NCBI RefSeq assembly: GCF_014860165.1
Contig: NZ_JACZKG010000072.1
Location: 1 to 64,000, forward strand
Length of the DNA stretch: 64,000 bases
Direction: 5' to 3'
From: Devosia sp.
Lineage (GTDB): Bacteria > Pseudomonadota > Alphaproteobacteria > Rhizobiales > Devosiaceae
The notes beneath the pieces are model-generated. The model ran no database searches and was not told where the DNA came from. It worked only from the letters and a program-made list of their open reading frames with translations. Below, one piece after another: positions 55,743 through 63,903 of the stretch. Made by a program: the position numbers and the translations under genes. The stretch's first letter is position 1. Each line of letters begins with the position of its first letter.

Positions 55743-55810
55743 TCATCGCTGTCGCCGCACAGTCATCAAATCAGCCTAGAAGGGGAGCATCTCGTCGTGG
55801 GGGCACCGCA

Positions 55811-56101
55811 ATGTTCCATATCATGCGCCGGATTCTTGCCAGCCTGCCCCTCGCCTCGGTGCTGATTGGCCTCGCCGGGCAGCCGGCCATGCTGGTGGTA
55901 CCGCCGGCCCTGACGGCGGGCCTCATCCTGCTCCGCGACCGCCTGATCCGCCGCCGCGTCGGTCTTGCCGCCTGGCCCAGTGATGGCTTCGCCCGCCACG
56001 TCCTGGTGGATGACATCGGCCGGCTCGTCTGCCTGACCCTGCTGGGGCTGCCGCTCTTCCTGCTGGGCGACCTGTTGCGTCGCATGCTGCTGCATCCCTG
56101 A
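55811..56101 (+). CDS. Small membrane protein, unrecognised
   Basis: A 96-residue protein with predicted helices about residues 11-45 ([25 protein letters not shown]) and 70-88 ([18 protein letters not shown]), and basic loops between. I recognise no family and no strong ribosome site precedes it. Position between a DUF1089-like gene and pgk gives no functional clue. It may be real because of the clean hydrophobic pattern, but it could be spurious. Confidence 0.5.
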   Translation: MFHIMRRILASLPLASVLIGLAGQPAMLVVPPALTAGLILLRDRLIRRRVGLAAWPSDGFARHVLVDDIGRLVCLTLLGLPLFLLGDLLRRMLLHP

Positions 56102-56187
56102 CCCGCATAGATTTCTCCCGCTTGCGCTTCCCCCGTCCGCGCGGCTCTGCTACGCCACGGCAACGGCCAATACCCGGGAGACCATCT

Positions 56188-57390
56188 ATGTCCGCGACCT
56201 TCAAGACCCTCGACGAGCTCGACCTCAAGAACAAGCGTGTGCTGCTCCGGGCCGACCTCAACGTGCCGGTCGCCGACGGCAAGGTCACCGATGCCACCCG
56301 CATCGAGCGGCTGGTCCCCACGATAAGGGAAATCGTCAAGCATGACGGCAAGGCCATCCTGCTGAGCCATTTCGGCCGCCCCAAGGGCAAGGTCGATCCG
56401 CAATTCTCGCTTGAACAGGTCTGCGAAGCCGTCGCCAACCAGACTGGCCATCCCGTCGGCTTCGTCGCCACCGACTGGACCGATGTGTCCGGCGCCCAAG
56501 CCGCCATCGAATCCGCTCCGGCCGGTTCCGTGCTGATCCTGGAAAATACCCGCTTCCATCCCGGCGAGGAGGCCAACGATCCCGAGCTGGCCGCGCGCAT
56601 GGCCAGCCTTGGCGATGTCTATATCAACGATGCCTTCTCGGCCGCGCATCGCGCCCACGCCTCCACCGAAGCGCTGGCCCACCTGCTGCCCGCAGCGGCG
56701 GGCCTCGCTATGGAGGCCGAGCTCGAAGCGCTGGAGGCCGGGCTCGGCAAGCCCAGGAAGCCGGTCATCGCCATCGTTGGCGGCGCCAAGGTCTCATCCA
56801 AGATCGATCTGCTGGAAAACCTGGTGGCCAAGGTCGATGGCCTCGTCATCGGCGGCGGCATGGCCAACACCTTCCTGCATGCCCAGGGCTATGCCATCGG
56901 CAAGTCGCTCTGCGAAAAGGACCTCGCCGAAACCGCCCGGCGCATCATGGACAAGGCCATCGACAGCGGCTGCGCCATCATCCTGCCGATCGACGCGGTC
57001 GTCGCCTGGCACTTCAAGGCCGATACCCCCACCCGGCTCTACGGCGTCGACGCCATCGACAATGACGGCATGATCCTCGATATCGGCCCATCCTCGATCG
57101 AGCGCATCCTGGGCGCCATCGACGACGCCAATACCGTGGTCTGGAATGGCCCCATGGGCGCCTTCGAGATGAACCCCTTCGATGCCGGCACCGTGGCAAT
57201 CGCCAAGCATGTCGCCAAGCGCACCCATGACGGCAAGCTGATCTCGGTGGCCGGCGGCGGCGATACCGTCTCCGCCCTCGCCCATGCCGGGGTCAAGGAC
57301 GCCTTCACCTATGTCTCGACCGCCGGCGGCGCCTTCCTCGAATGGATGGAAGGCAAGCCGCTGCCGGGCGTGGAGGCGCTGAAGAAGTAG
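56188..57390 (+). CDS. pgk: Phosphoglycerate kinase
   Basis: A 400-residue glycolytic kinase. [24 protein letters not shown] opens the N-terminal domain, and [14 protein letters not shown] and [14 protein letters not shown] bind 3-phosphoglycerate. [11 protein letters not shown], the nucleotide-domain segment [35 protein letters not shown], and the C-terminal [43 protein letters not shown] are intact. A GGGAG Shine-Dalgarno precedes the start. It is separated from gap by three small genes, an expanded spacing relative to compact gap-pgk pairs. Confidence 0.97.
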   Translation: MSATFKTLDELDLKNKRVLLRADLNVPVADGKVTDATRIERLVPTIREIVKHDGKAILLSHFGRPKGKVDPQFSLEQVCEAVANQTGHPVGFVATDWTDVSGAQAAIESAPAGSVLILENTRFHPGEEANDPELAARMASLGDVYINDAFSAAHRAHASTEALAHLLPAAAGLAMEAELEALEAGLGKPRKPVIAIVGGAKVSSKIDLLENLVAKVDGLVIGGGMANTFLHAQGYAIGKSLCEKDLAETARRIMDKAIDSGCAIILPIDAVVAWHFKADTPTRLYGVDAIDNDGMILDIGPSSIERILGAIDDANTVVWNGPMGAFEMNPFDAGTVAIAKHVAKRTHDGKLISVAGGGDTVSALAHAGVKDAFTYVSTAGGAFLEWMEGKPLPGVEALKK

Positions 57391-57406
57391 GCTGCGCCTA
57401 TTGGAC

Positions 57407-57430
57407 AATGTAATGCAGATGCATTACATT
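57407..57430. promoter_or_regulatory. Operator palindrome of the RelB/RelE-type pair
   Basis: AATGTAATGC (57407-57416) and GCATTACATT (57421-57430) are perfect arms separated by four bases, ending 20 bases before the antitoxin start. This is a textbook site for a ribbon-helix-helix antitoxin. Confidence 0.75.
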
Positions 57431-57450
57431 TGCCCTTAAGGAGCATCACC

Positions 57451-57759
57451 ATGGCCGCAAACGCCCTCATTCAAACCCGTATCGATTCTGACATAAAGGA
57501 CCGCGCCACCGCCGTCCTTGATACAATGGGCCTTACGGTGTCTGACGCTGTCCGCATCCTGTTGACCCGCGTCGCCAACGAAGGCGCCCTGCCGGCCGGC
57601 CTGACCACAGACCCGGCGGCCTATGACAAGTGGTTCAGGGCCAAGGTGCAGGAAGCGCTGGATGACCCCCGACCTCCCGTGCCGCACCACGAGGTCGAAC
57701 GATACTTTGCGCAGCGGCGTGCCGACGCCATCAGGAAAGCTGAAGAGTCGGGTCAGTGA
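57451..57759 (+). CDS. RelB/DinJ-family antitoxin
   Basis: A 102-residue antitoxin with an N-terminal ribbon-helix-helix (LIQTRIDSDIKDRATAVLDTMGLTVSDAVRILLTRVANEGALPAGL, about residues 5-50). A charged C-terminal half (DKWFRAKVQEALDDPRPPVPHHEVERYFAQRRADAIRKAEESG) would neutralise the toxin. The start at 57451 has AAGGAG eight bases upstream. The toxin gene overlaps its stop (GTGA). Confidence 0.9.
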   Translation: MAANALIQTRIDSDIKDRATAVLDTMGLTVSDAVRILLTRVANEGALPAGLTTDPAAYDKWFRAKVQEALDDPRPPVPHHEVERYFAQRRADAIRKAEESGQ

Positions 57760-58043
57760 TCCTGGAGTGGTTGCCGGCTGCCATCGAAGACCGCAAGAAC
57801 GCCTTCTCCTACATCGAGCAGGATAGTCCGCGCGCCGCTGCGGAGAACGATACAAGGCTCGTTGAGGCCGTATTGCGACTGGTCGATTTTCCGCATTCCG
57901 GCAGACCGGGCAGGGTTGCAGAAACGCGTGAGCTGGTCATCTCAGGAACATCGTATCTGGCCGTCTACCGGATCATGGACGAACGTATCGTCATCGTTCG
58001 CCTGTTCCACACGGCACAGGATTGGCCTGACGAGGTGGGATAG
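57756..58043 (+). CDS. RelE/ParE-family toxin
   Basis: A 95-residue toxin starting at a GTG that overlaps the antitoxin stop. It has WLPAAIEDRKNAFSYIEQDSPRAAAEN in the N-terminal helices, then FPHSGRPGRVAETRELVISGTSYLAVYRIMDERIVIVRLFHTAQDWP, the ParE/RelE core with the R-E-L-V-x-x-G-Y pattern. The target cannot be told from sequence. The pair interrupts the pgk-fba neighbourhood. Confidence 0.9.
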   Translation: MILEWLPAAIEDRKNAFSYIEQDSPRAAAENDTRLVEAVLRLVDFPHSGRPGRVAETRELVISGTSYLAVYRIMDERIVIVRLFHTAQDWPDEVG

Positions 58044-58140
58044 GTTCCATCCCCCTTTCGTCGCATAAACGCAGGTCTAATCGCCGTCGCCGTAACGAAA
58101 GTCTAATCTTCGGGCAATCCCAATTTTCCGAGGTCGGACC

Positions 58141-59169
58141 ATGTCGAAGTCGCTCAATGCCATTGCCCAGAAGCTCATGGAACCGGGGAAAGGAATCCTG
58201 GCCGCCGATGAGTCCGAAGGCACCATTGCCAAGCGCTTTGCCAAGATCAACCTGCCCAATTCGCTCGACCTGCGCCGCGATTATCGCGAGATGCTGTTCC
58301 GCTCCACCGAGGCGATGACCAAGTATATTTCGGGCGTCATCCTCACCGAGGAAACGCTCGAGCAGCATGCCGCTGACGGCACGGCCTTCCGCGCCATCCT
58401 CGCCGATGCCGACGTCATTCCCGGCATCAAGGTCGACCGCGGCGCCTTCCCGATGCCGGGCGACAATGGCGAGAAGATCACCGAGGGCCTTGATGGCCTG
58501 CGGCAGCGCCTCGAGCGCTATGCCTCCCTGGGTGCCGGATTTGCCAAGTGGCGCGCCGTCATCACCATCAATGACGTGGCACCCACCCGCAACAATATCC
58601 GCGCCAATGCCCATGCTTTGGCCCGCTACGCCATCCTCTGCCAGGAAGCCGGCATCGTTCCCGTCGTCGAGCCCGAAGTGGTCGGCGACGGCGATCCGGG
58701 CAACCACTCGATGGAGCGTTGCGCCGCGGTCACCGGCGACGTGCTTGAAAATACCTTCAAGGAACTGCGCCTCGCCGGCGTCGACCTCGGCGGCATGCTG
58801 CTCAAGCCCAATATGATCATGCCCGGCATCAACTCGCGCGAGCGGCCGACGGTCGATGAGGTCGCCCACCGCACCGTCGCCGTACTGCGCGAGCATGTCC
58901 CCGCCGCCGTTCCCGGCATCGCCTTCCTCTCGGGCGGCCAGACCGACGAGGAAGCGACCGCCCACCTCTCCGCCATGAACCGGATATCGGGCAAACCCTG
59001 GCCCATGACCTTCTCCTATGGCCGCGCATTGCAGAACGTTGCCCTGCGCACCTGGGCCGGCCGCCGCGAGAATTTCCCGCAGGCCCAGGCCGCCTTCACC
59101 CATCGCGCCCATATGAATTCGCTGGCGGCCCTCGGCACGTGGTCTGGCGAACTCGACCGGGCCGCGTAG
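58141..59169 (+). CDS. fba: Class I fructose-bisphosphate aldolase
   Basis: A 342-residue Schiff-base aldolase of the eukaryote-like class I type. It has the start LNAIAQKLMEPGKGILAADESEGTIAKRF, FRSTEAMTKYISGVILTEETL, AKWRAVITI (lysine near residue 138), and VEPEVVGDGDPGNHSMERCAAVTGDVL. LKPNMIMPGINS provides the Schiff-base lysine, and IAFLSGGQTDEEATAHLSAMN completes the site. The C-terminal HRAHMNSLAALGTW is standard. A terminator and a structured repeat follow. Confidence 0.96.
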   Translation: MSKSLNAIAQKLMEPGKGILAADESEGTIAKRFAKINLPNSLDLRRDYREMLFRSTEAMTKYISGVILTEETLEQHAADGTAFRAILADADVIPGIKVDRGAFPMPGDNGEKITEGLDGLRQRLERYASLGAGFAKWRAVITINDVAPTRNNIRANAHALARYAILCQEAGIVPVVEPEVVGDGDPGNHSMERCAAVTGDVLENTFKELRLAGVDLGGMLLKPNMIMPGINSRERPTVDEVAHRTVAVLREHVPAAVPGIAFLSGGQTDEEATAHLSAMNRISGKPWPMTFSYGRALQNVALRTWAGRRENFPQAQAAFTHRAHMNSLAALGTWSGELDRAA

Positions 59170-59170
59170 C

Positions 59171-59313
59171 GAACCGTTTCGAGGTTCGCGCCAGGCCGAG
59201 TCGAAAGTGACGGATTTCGAGAACCGGAGCGGAGCGTACATCAGTACGTGAGCACCGGAAGCGCAGAGGGCTGGCATTTGCAGGCCGGCATCGCGCGAAG
59301 ATCGACACGGTTC
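59171..59313. repeat. Structured intergenic repeat after fba
   Basis: A 143-base stretch closed by GAACCGT (59171-59177) and ACGGTTC (59307-59313). Inside are the perfect hairpin CGTAC-atca-GTACG (59235-59248), flanked by paired CCGG arms (59224-59227 with 59255-59258), and a GCTGGC / GCCGGC stem (59270-59289). Such multi-stem elements recur in alphaproteobacterial intergenic DNA as far as I recall. It could be a mobile repeat or an RNA. Confidence 0.65.
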
Positions 59314-59339
59314 TACCTGACGTCCCAACGTCACGCCTG

Positions 59340-59376
59340 TGCGCGCCCTCCTCCCAGGGGGGCGCGCATTTTCTTT
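59340..59376 (+). terminator. Rho-independent terminator after fba
   Basis: TGCGCGCCC (59340-59348) pairs with GGGCGCGCA (59360-59368) over an 11-base loop, followed by TTTTCTTT. It follows the structured repeat, so transcripts from fba may include the repeat. Confidence 0.7.
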
Positions 59377-59470
59377 GCGCCCGGCCGGGCCTTCGCCTAT
59401 TGGAAATGCGTCCTCTTTATCGCCAAAATGGGCGGTCAAGAAGACGCCCAGCGTCGAGTACCCGGAAGCC

Positions 59471-60076
59471 ATGGCCACCCCCCAGCTCTATCTGATCACC
59501 CCACCCGATGCCGAGCCGGAGCGCTTCCCCGCAACCCTGATGGCCGTGCTCAACGCCGCCGAGTTCTCGGCATTGCTGGTGGCCCGCGGCGCCATGGATG
59601 ATGCCGCCTATGCCAAACTGGCCGCATCGGCCATCAATGTCGGCCAGGGCGCCGGCTGCGCCGTGTTGATCGAGAACGACGCCGCGCTGGCCAGGCGGCT
59701 GGGTGCCGACGGCGTCCACGTGACCACCGGAGCCGCGGCGCTCAAGGCCGCCATCGCTGCGCTCAAGCCGGCCATGATCGTCGGCGCGGGGAACCTTCAT
59801 TCCCGCCACGACGCCATGACGGCGGGCGAACTGGAGATCGACTACGTGTTTTTTGGCCCCATCGACGGTCAGCCCGATGCGGCGGCCGCCGAGCTGGCCG
59901 AATGGTGGGCCCAGACCTTCGAAATACCGGCCGTGCTGAGCCAGCCGGATGCCGCCGCGGAAACCGTCGATGCGCGTGGCGCCGAATTCCTGGCGCTCTC
60001 GCAGAGCCTCTGGTCGACAGCCGAGCCGGCCAAGGCCATGCAGGCGATTGCCACCACGCTGGGAGCTTCAGCATGA
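59471..60076 (+). CDS. ThiE/TenI-like thiamine phosphate synthase family protein
   Basis: A 201-residue TIM-barrel protein resembling ThiE: PQLYLITPPD at the N-terminus, GCAVLIENDAALARRLGADGVHVTTG near residue 62, and IVGAGNLHSRHDAMTAGELEIDYVFFGPI near 103. Phosphate and pyrimidine-binding residues are partly changed relative to ThiE, and no other thiamine genes are nearby, so it may be a TenI-type or otherwise altered homologue. The Sel1-repeat gene overlaps its stop. Confidence 0.78.
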   Translation: MATPQLYLITPPDAEPERFPATLMAVLNAAEFSALLVARGAMDDAAYAKLAASAINVGQGAGCAVLIENDAALARRLGADGVHVTTGAAALKAAIAALKPAMIVGAGNLHSRHDAMTAGELEIDYVFFGPIDGQPDAAAAELAEWWAQTFEIPAVLSQPDAAAETVDARGAEFLALSQSLWSTAEPAKAMQAIATTLGASA

Positions 60077-61146
60077 TGCGCCGCGTCCTGCTCACCGCCC
60101 TGCTCGCGCTGGCACCATCCCTCGCCATGGCGCAGGAAGAGGCGCCGGCCAGCCCGGCCGACGCCATTTCCGACCAGATCTTCGGGCCGCGCGTTCCCAC
60201 CGACTATGCCTTCGGCGCCTTCCAGCGCGGCTATTTCCTCACCGCGCTCGAACTGGCCTTGCCGCGCGCCGAACAGGGTGACCCAGCCGCCCAGACGCTG
60301 ATTGCCGAGCTCTATGCCAAGGGCCTGGGCGTGGCGCAGAATGACCAGCGCGCCGCCGGCTGGTACCAGTTGGCCGTCGATGGCGGCGACCGCCTCGCCA
60401 CCTTCGCGCTGGCCCTGGCCTATCAGGATGGCATCGGCGTGCCCAAGAACCGCGCCCGCGCGGCCGATCTGTTCAAGAAGGCCGCCGACGCCGGCTACAT
60501 TCCGGCCAAATACAACATGGCTCTGCTGCATGTCGAAGGCATCTATGCCTCGCCAAGCCTGGTCACCGCCGCCACCCTGATGAAGGAAGCCGCCGACGCC
60601 GAGCTGCCCGAGGCGCAGTATGACTATGGCTCCATGCTGATCGAGGGGGCCGGTGTCGCGCCCAATCCGGCCGAAGGCGCCCGCTATATCGCCCTCGCCG
60701 CCGAGCAGAACCTGATCGCCGCCCAGATCGATTACGCCACCCTGCTCTATCTGGGCCAGGGCGTGGACAAGGACGTGGTCGCCGCCGCAACCTGGTATGG
60801 CCGCGCCGCCGAAGCCGGCAATGCCGTCGCCCAGAACCGCTATGCCAAGCTGCTTGCCGTCGGCGAGGGCGTACCGCTGAACCTGGAAGAGGCTGCCATG
60901 TGGCGCGCCCTGGCCCGCCGCCAGGGCCTGTCCGATCCCTCCCTCGATCGGCTGCTGGTGTCCATTCCCGAGGCCGAACTGGCCAGCGCCGAAGAGCGGG
61001 CCCGCTTCTGGCCCTCGACCCCGCCGACCGAGGAAACCATCCTTTCGATCCCCACCGCTGGCGACCCGGCAGCAGAGGGCGAAGCCCTGCCCGCCCCCAC
61101 CGATGCGGACGAGGCACCGCAAGCCGCCGGGCCGCAAGACCCTTGA
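60073..61146 (+). CDS. Exported Sel1-like repeat protein
   Basis: A 357-residue protein with a signal peptide (residues 1-21, AMA cleavage) and at least six Sel1/TPR-like helical repeats (about 55-300). Examples are AAQTLIAELYAKGLGVAQNDQRAAGWYQLAVDGGDRLATFALALAYQDGIGVPKNRARAADLFKKAADAGYIPAKYNMALLHVEGIY. Sel1 repeats mediate protein-protein contacts in envelope processes. The C-terminus is a Pro/Ala/Glu-rich tail. It is translationally coupled to the ThiE-like gene (ATGA). Confidence 0.85.
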   Translation: MMRRVLLTALLALAPSLAMAQEEAPASPADAISDQIFGPRVPTDYAFGAFQRGYFLTALELALPRAEQGDPAAQTLIAELYAKGLGVAQNDQRAAGWYQLAVDGGDRLATFALALAYQDGIGVPKNRARAADLFKKAADAGYIPAKYNMALLHVEGIYASPSLVTAATLMKEAADAELPEAQYDYGSMLIEGAGVAPNPAEGARYIALAAEQNLIAAQIDYATLLYLGQGVDKDVVAAATWYGRAAEAGNAVAQNRYAKLLAVGEGVPLNLEEAAMWRALARRQGLSDPSLDRLLVSIPEAELASAEERARFWPSTPPTEETILSIPTAGDPAAEGEALPAPTDADEAPQAAGPQDP

Positions 61147-61265
61147 ACCGGCGGACGTTCTGAGGCAATAAGCCCGCCACGCCCATAGACCCCATCAACC
61201 TTCGGCCAGCCGCATCCGGCGCGCTTGGCCCAAGCAGATACTTTTGCGACCGAGAGCACCACTAC

Positions 61266-61832
61266 ATGGCCAAGATCAACGGCAACGAAATTCGCCCTGG
61301 CAACGTCGTCAACCACCAGGACCGCCTCTGGGTCGCGGTCAAGGTTGATCACGTCAAGCCCGGCAAGGGCGGCGCCTATGCCCAGGTCGAGCTGAAGGCC
61401 ATTCTCGGCGGCACCAAGCTCAACGAGCGCTTCCGCTCGGCCGAGACGGTCGAGACCGTCGAGCTCGAATTCCGCGACTTTACCTATCTCTACGAGCAGG
61501 GCGATAGCCTGGTCTTCATGGACCAGGACAGCTACGAGCAGGTCGAACTGGCCAAGGACTTCGTCGGCGAGCGCGCCGCCTTCCTCCAGGACGGCATGAA
61601 GATCACCCTCGAAATGCACGAGGAAACCCCGCTCGGCATCAAGTTCCCGCCCAACGTGGTGCTCGAAGTCGCCGAGGTCGATCCGGTGCAGAAGGGACAA
61701 AGCGTCTCCAGCCAGTTCAAGCCGGCCATTCTCTCCAACGGTCTCAAGGTCATGGTGCCGCCCTTCATCGCCGTGGGCGAGCGCATCGTCGTCGATACGA
61801 CCGAGGCCACCTATATGCGCCGGGCCGACTGA
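61266..61832 (+). CDS. efp: Elongation factor P
   Basis: A 188-residue translation factor that relieves stalling at polyproline stretches. [40 protein letters not shown] includes Lys34, the residue modified by beta-lysylation in many bacteria. The remaining domains ([21 protein letters not shown] segment, [51 protein letters not shown]) are standard. The large number of Pro-rich proteins here (TolA, VWA) makes EF-P relevant. suhB follows after one base. Confidence 0.97.
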   Translation: MAKINGNEIRPGNVVNHQDRLWVAVKVDHVKPGKGGAYAQVELKAILGGTKLNERFRSAETVETVELEFRDFTYLYEQGDSLVFMDQDSYEQVELAKDFVGERAAFLQDGMKITLEMHEETPLGIKFPPNVVLEVAEVDPVQKGQSVSSQFKPAILSNGLKVMVPPFIAVGERIVVDTTEATYMRRAD

Positions 61833-61833
61833 T

Positions 61834-62628
61834 ATGGCACGCTCAGCAATCCTCAATGTCATGGTCAATGCCGCCATCAAGGCCGGCAAGTCGCTGACCA
61901 AGGACTTCAACGAAGTCGAGAACCTGCAGGTGTCCCGCAAGGGCCCGGCCGATTTCGTCTCCAAGGCCGACCTGCGGGCCGAGCAGATCGTCTATGACGA
62001 ATTGCTCAAGGCGCGCCCGACCTATGCCTTCCTAATGGAAGAGGGCGGCGAGGTCGCCGGCACCGATGGCCAGCATCGCTGGCTGATCGACCCGCTCGAC
62101 GGCACCACCAATTTCCTGCATTCGATCCCACTCTTTGCCGTCGCCATCGCCCTGGAACGGGCCAACGAGATCGTCGCCTCGGTGATCTACAATCCCGTGC
62201 TCGACGAGCTCTATACCGCCGAAAAGGGCGGCGGCACCTGGCTCAACGATCGCAAGCGACTGCGTGTCGCCGGCCGCAAGTCGCTGGCCGACGCAGTCGT
62301 GTGCACTGGGATCAAGACCCAGGGCACCGCCAATGATGCGCTGCAGTTGCGCCAACTGGCCCATATCAATCCGGCCGTCGCCGGTATCCGCCGCACCGGC
62401 TCCATCTCGATGGACATGGCCTGGCTGGCCTCGGGTCGTTACGACGCGATCTGGGAAGCCGGCCTCGCCCCCTGGGACGTGGCGCCGGGCCTGCTGATGG
62501 TCAAGGAAGCCGGTGGCTTCGTCTCCGACTTTGCCGGGAGCCCCGGCTCGGTGTGGAACGGCCAGGTTGTGGCCGGCAACGAAACCCTGCAGGCCGCTTT
62601 GCTCAAGCAGCTCAAGGGTATCCAGTAG
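61834..62628 (+). CDS. suhB: Inositol monophosphatase SuhB family
   Basis: A 264-residue Mg-dependent phosphatase. The metal signature is complete: FLMEEGGE (about residue 66), WLIDPLDGTTNFLHSIPLFAVAIAL (about 84), and WDVAPGLLMVKEAGG near residue 212. SuhB removes phosphate from inositol-1-phosphate and also assists ribosomal RNA antitermination in E. coli; either is possible. Its start follows the efp stop by one base, an operon order I know from other alphaproteobacteria. Confidence 0.93.
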   Translation: MARSAILNVMVNAAIKAGKSLTKDFNEVENLQVSRKGPADFVSKADLRAEQIVYDELLKARPTYAFLMEEGGEVAGTDGQHRWLIDPLDGTTNFLHSIPLFAVAIALERANEIVASVIYNPVLDELYTAEKGGGTWLNDRKRLRVAGRKSLADAVVCTGIKTQGTANDALQLRQLAHINPAVAGIRRTGSISMDMAWLASGRYDAIWEAGLAPWDVAPGLLMVKEAGGFVSDFAGSPGSVWNGQVVAGNETLQAALLKQLKGIQ

Positions 62629-62659
62629 CGTCGGCCATCCTTTAGCGACGCTTCCACAT

Positions 62660-62770
62660 CCACGATGATGTCATCCCGGCGAAGGCCGGGATCCATCCTC
62701 AGATTGCGCCACGTCCGCGGCTGGCCGCGAAACCTCAGGCCGGATTCCGGCCTTCGCCGAAATGACACCG
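62660..62770. repeat. Palindromic element after suhB
   Basis: TCATCCCGGCGAAGGCCGGG forms a hairpin, and a second, inverted copy (GGCCTTCGCCGAAATGAC) lies about 75 bases downstream. The core CGGCGAAGGCCGGG is a palindrome type common in alphaproteobacterial intergenic regions as far as I recall. Confidence 0.75.
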
Positions 62771-62913
62771 CGACTGGTGATGCTTGCATCTCTTCGGCGC
62801 ATCGCCCCCGATCACGCCTCCATCAGCCGTTAACCTTTCTCATTGCCCGACCCGCCTGCGCTGACTACTCTGCCTGCATGTGATTTGCGCGTATGGGGCA
62901 AGGTTCAGGCAAG

Positions 62914-63900
62914 ATGACGCAAGGCTACGATCCCTACCACCTGGCCAGCCCGACCGTTTACCTCGTCAAGATCGTGATATTCCTGGTGCTGGTCGGTCTC
63001 GTCGGGGCCATCCTGTTCACCAGCATCGCGACCTTCTTCTGGGCCAACCCCTTCATCAATTCGATGATCTTCCTGGCTCTGTTCGTTGGCATCTTCCTCA
63101 GCTTCCGTCAGGTCATCCGGCTGTTTCCCGAAGTGAAGTGGGTCAATTCGCTGCAGGATGGCACCACCACCAATGTGCGTCCGCCCATCCTGCTGGCGCC
63201 CGTTGCTGGCATCCTGCGCGAGCGGATCGGGGAAGCGGTGATCACCCCCTCCTCGATGCGCTCGATCCTCGATTCGGTGGGCAACCGTCTCGATGAAGCC
63301 AAGGACACCTCGCGCTACCTTACGGGCCTGCTGGTCTTTCTCGGCCTCATGGGCACTTTCTATGGCCTGCTCGAAACGGTGAGCTCGGTCGCCGGCGTGA
63401 TCAACGCCCTCGACGTCACCTCCGCCGATACCGGCGCCCTCTTCTCCAATCTCAAGGAAGGTCTTGCGGCCCCCCTGGGCGGCATGGGCACGGCCTTTTC
63501 GTCGAGCCTCTTCGGTCTGGCCGGCTCGCTGGTCCTGGGTTTCCTCGACCTCCAGACCAGCCAGGCCCAGAACGCCTTCTATACCGATCTCGAGGACTGG
63601 ATGACCTCGATGACCGAACTCGACCACCCAGTCAGCGCCATGCAGGCCAATGCCGGGGGCCCTGAAATGCAGGCCATGTTCGACAAGCTCGGCGACAGCA
63701 TGCAGAATCAGAATTCGAGCCAGAACGCCATCCGCGCCATGGCCGAACTGGCGCGCGGCATCGATGGCCTGGTCAAGCATATCCGCACCGAGCAGGACGA
63801 CCTGCGCAAGCATATCAACGAGCAGGGCGAGACCAACCGCAAGCTGCGCGAGCTGATCGATGCCGTGCTGTCGCAGGGCGACAACGAGCGGCGGAACTGA
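62914..63900 (+). CDS. MotA/TolQ/ExbB-like proton-channel protein
   Basis: A 328-residue membrane protein with four likely hydrophobic segments (about residues 17-40, 46-68, 135-165, 190-215). RYLTGLLVFLGLMGTFYGLLETVSSVAGVI and GMGTAFSSSLFGLAGSLVLGFLDLQTSQAQN form the MotA/TolQ/ExbB channel core. The C-terminal 100 residues are a coiled coil (GIDGLVKHIRTEQDDLRKHINEQGETNRKLRELIDAVL), predicting a stator-like scaffold. A partner gene begins three bases later. The ATG at 62914 has a better ribosome site than one at 62893. Confidence 0.85.
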   Translation: MTQGYDPYHLASPTVYLVKIVIFLVLVGLVGAILFTSIATFFWANPFINSMIFLALFVGIFLSFRQVIRLFPEVKWVNSLQDGTTTNVRPPILLAPVAGILRERIGEAVITPSSMRSILDSVGNRLDEAKDTSRYLTGLLVFLGLMGTFYGLLETVSSVAGVINALDVTSADTGALFSNLKEGLAAPLGGMGTAFSSSLFGLAGSLVLGFLDLQTSQAQNAFYTDLEDWMTSMTELDHPVSAMQANAGGPEMQAMFDKLGDSMQNQNSSQNAIRAMAELARGIDGLVKHIRTEQDDLRKHINEQGETNRKLRELIDAVLSQGDNERRN

Positions 63901-63903
63901 CCC

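Noticed and set aside
59471-60076. TPP riboswitch for the ThiE-like gene
   Set aside because: The upstream region holds the fba terminator and repeat; no THI-box sequence is seen.
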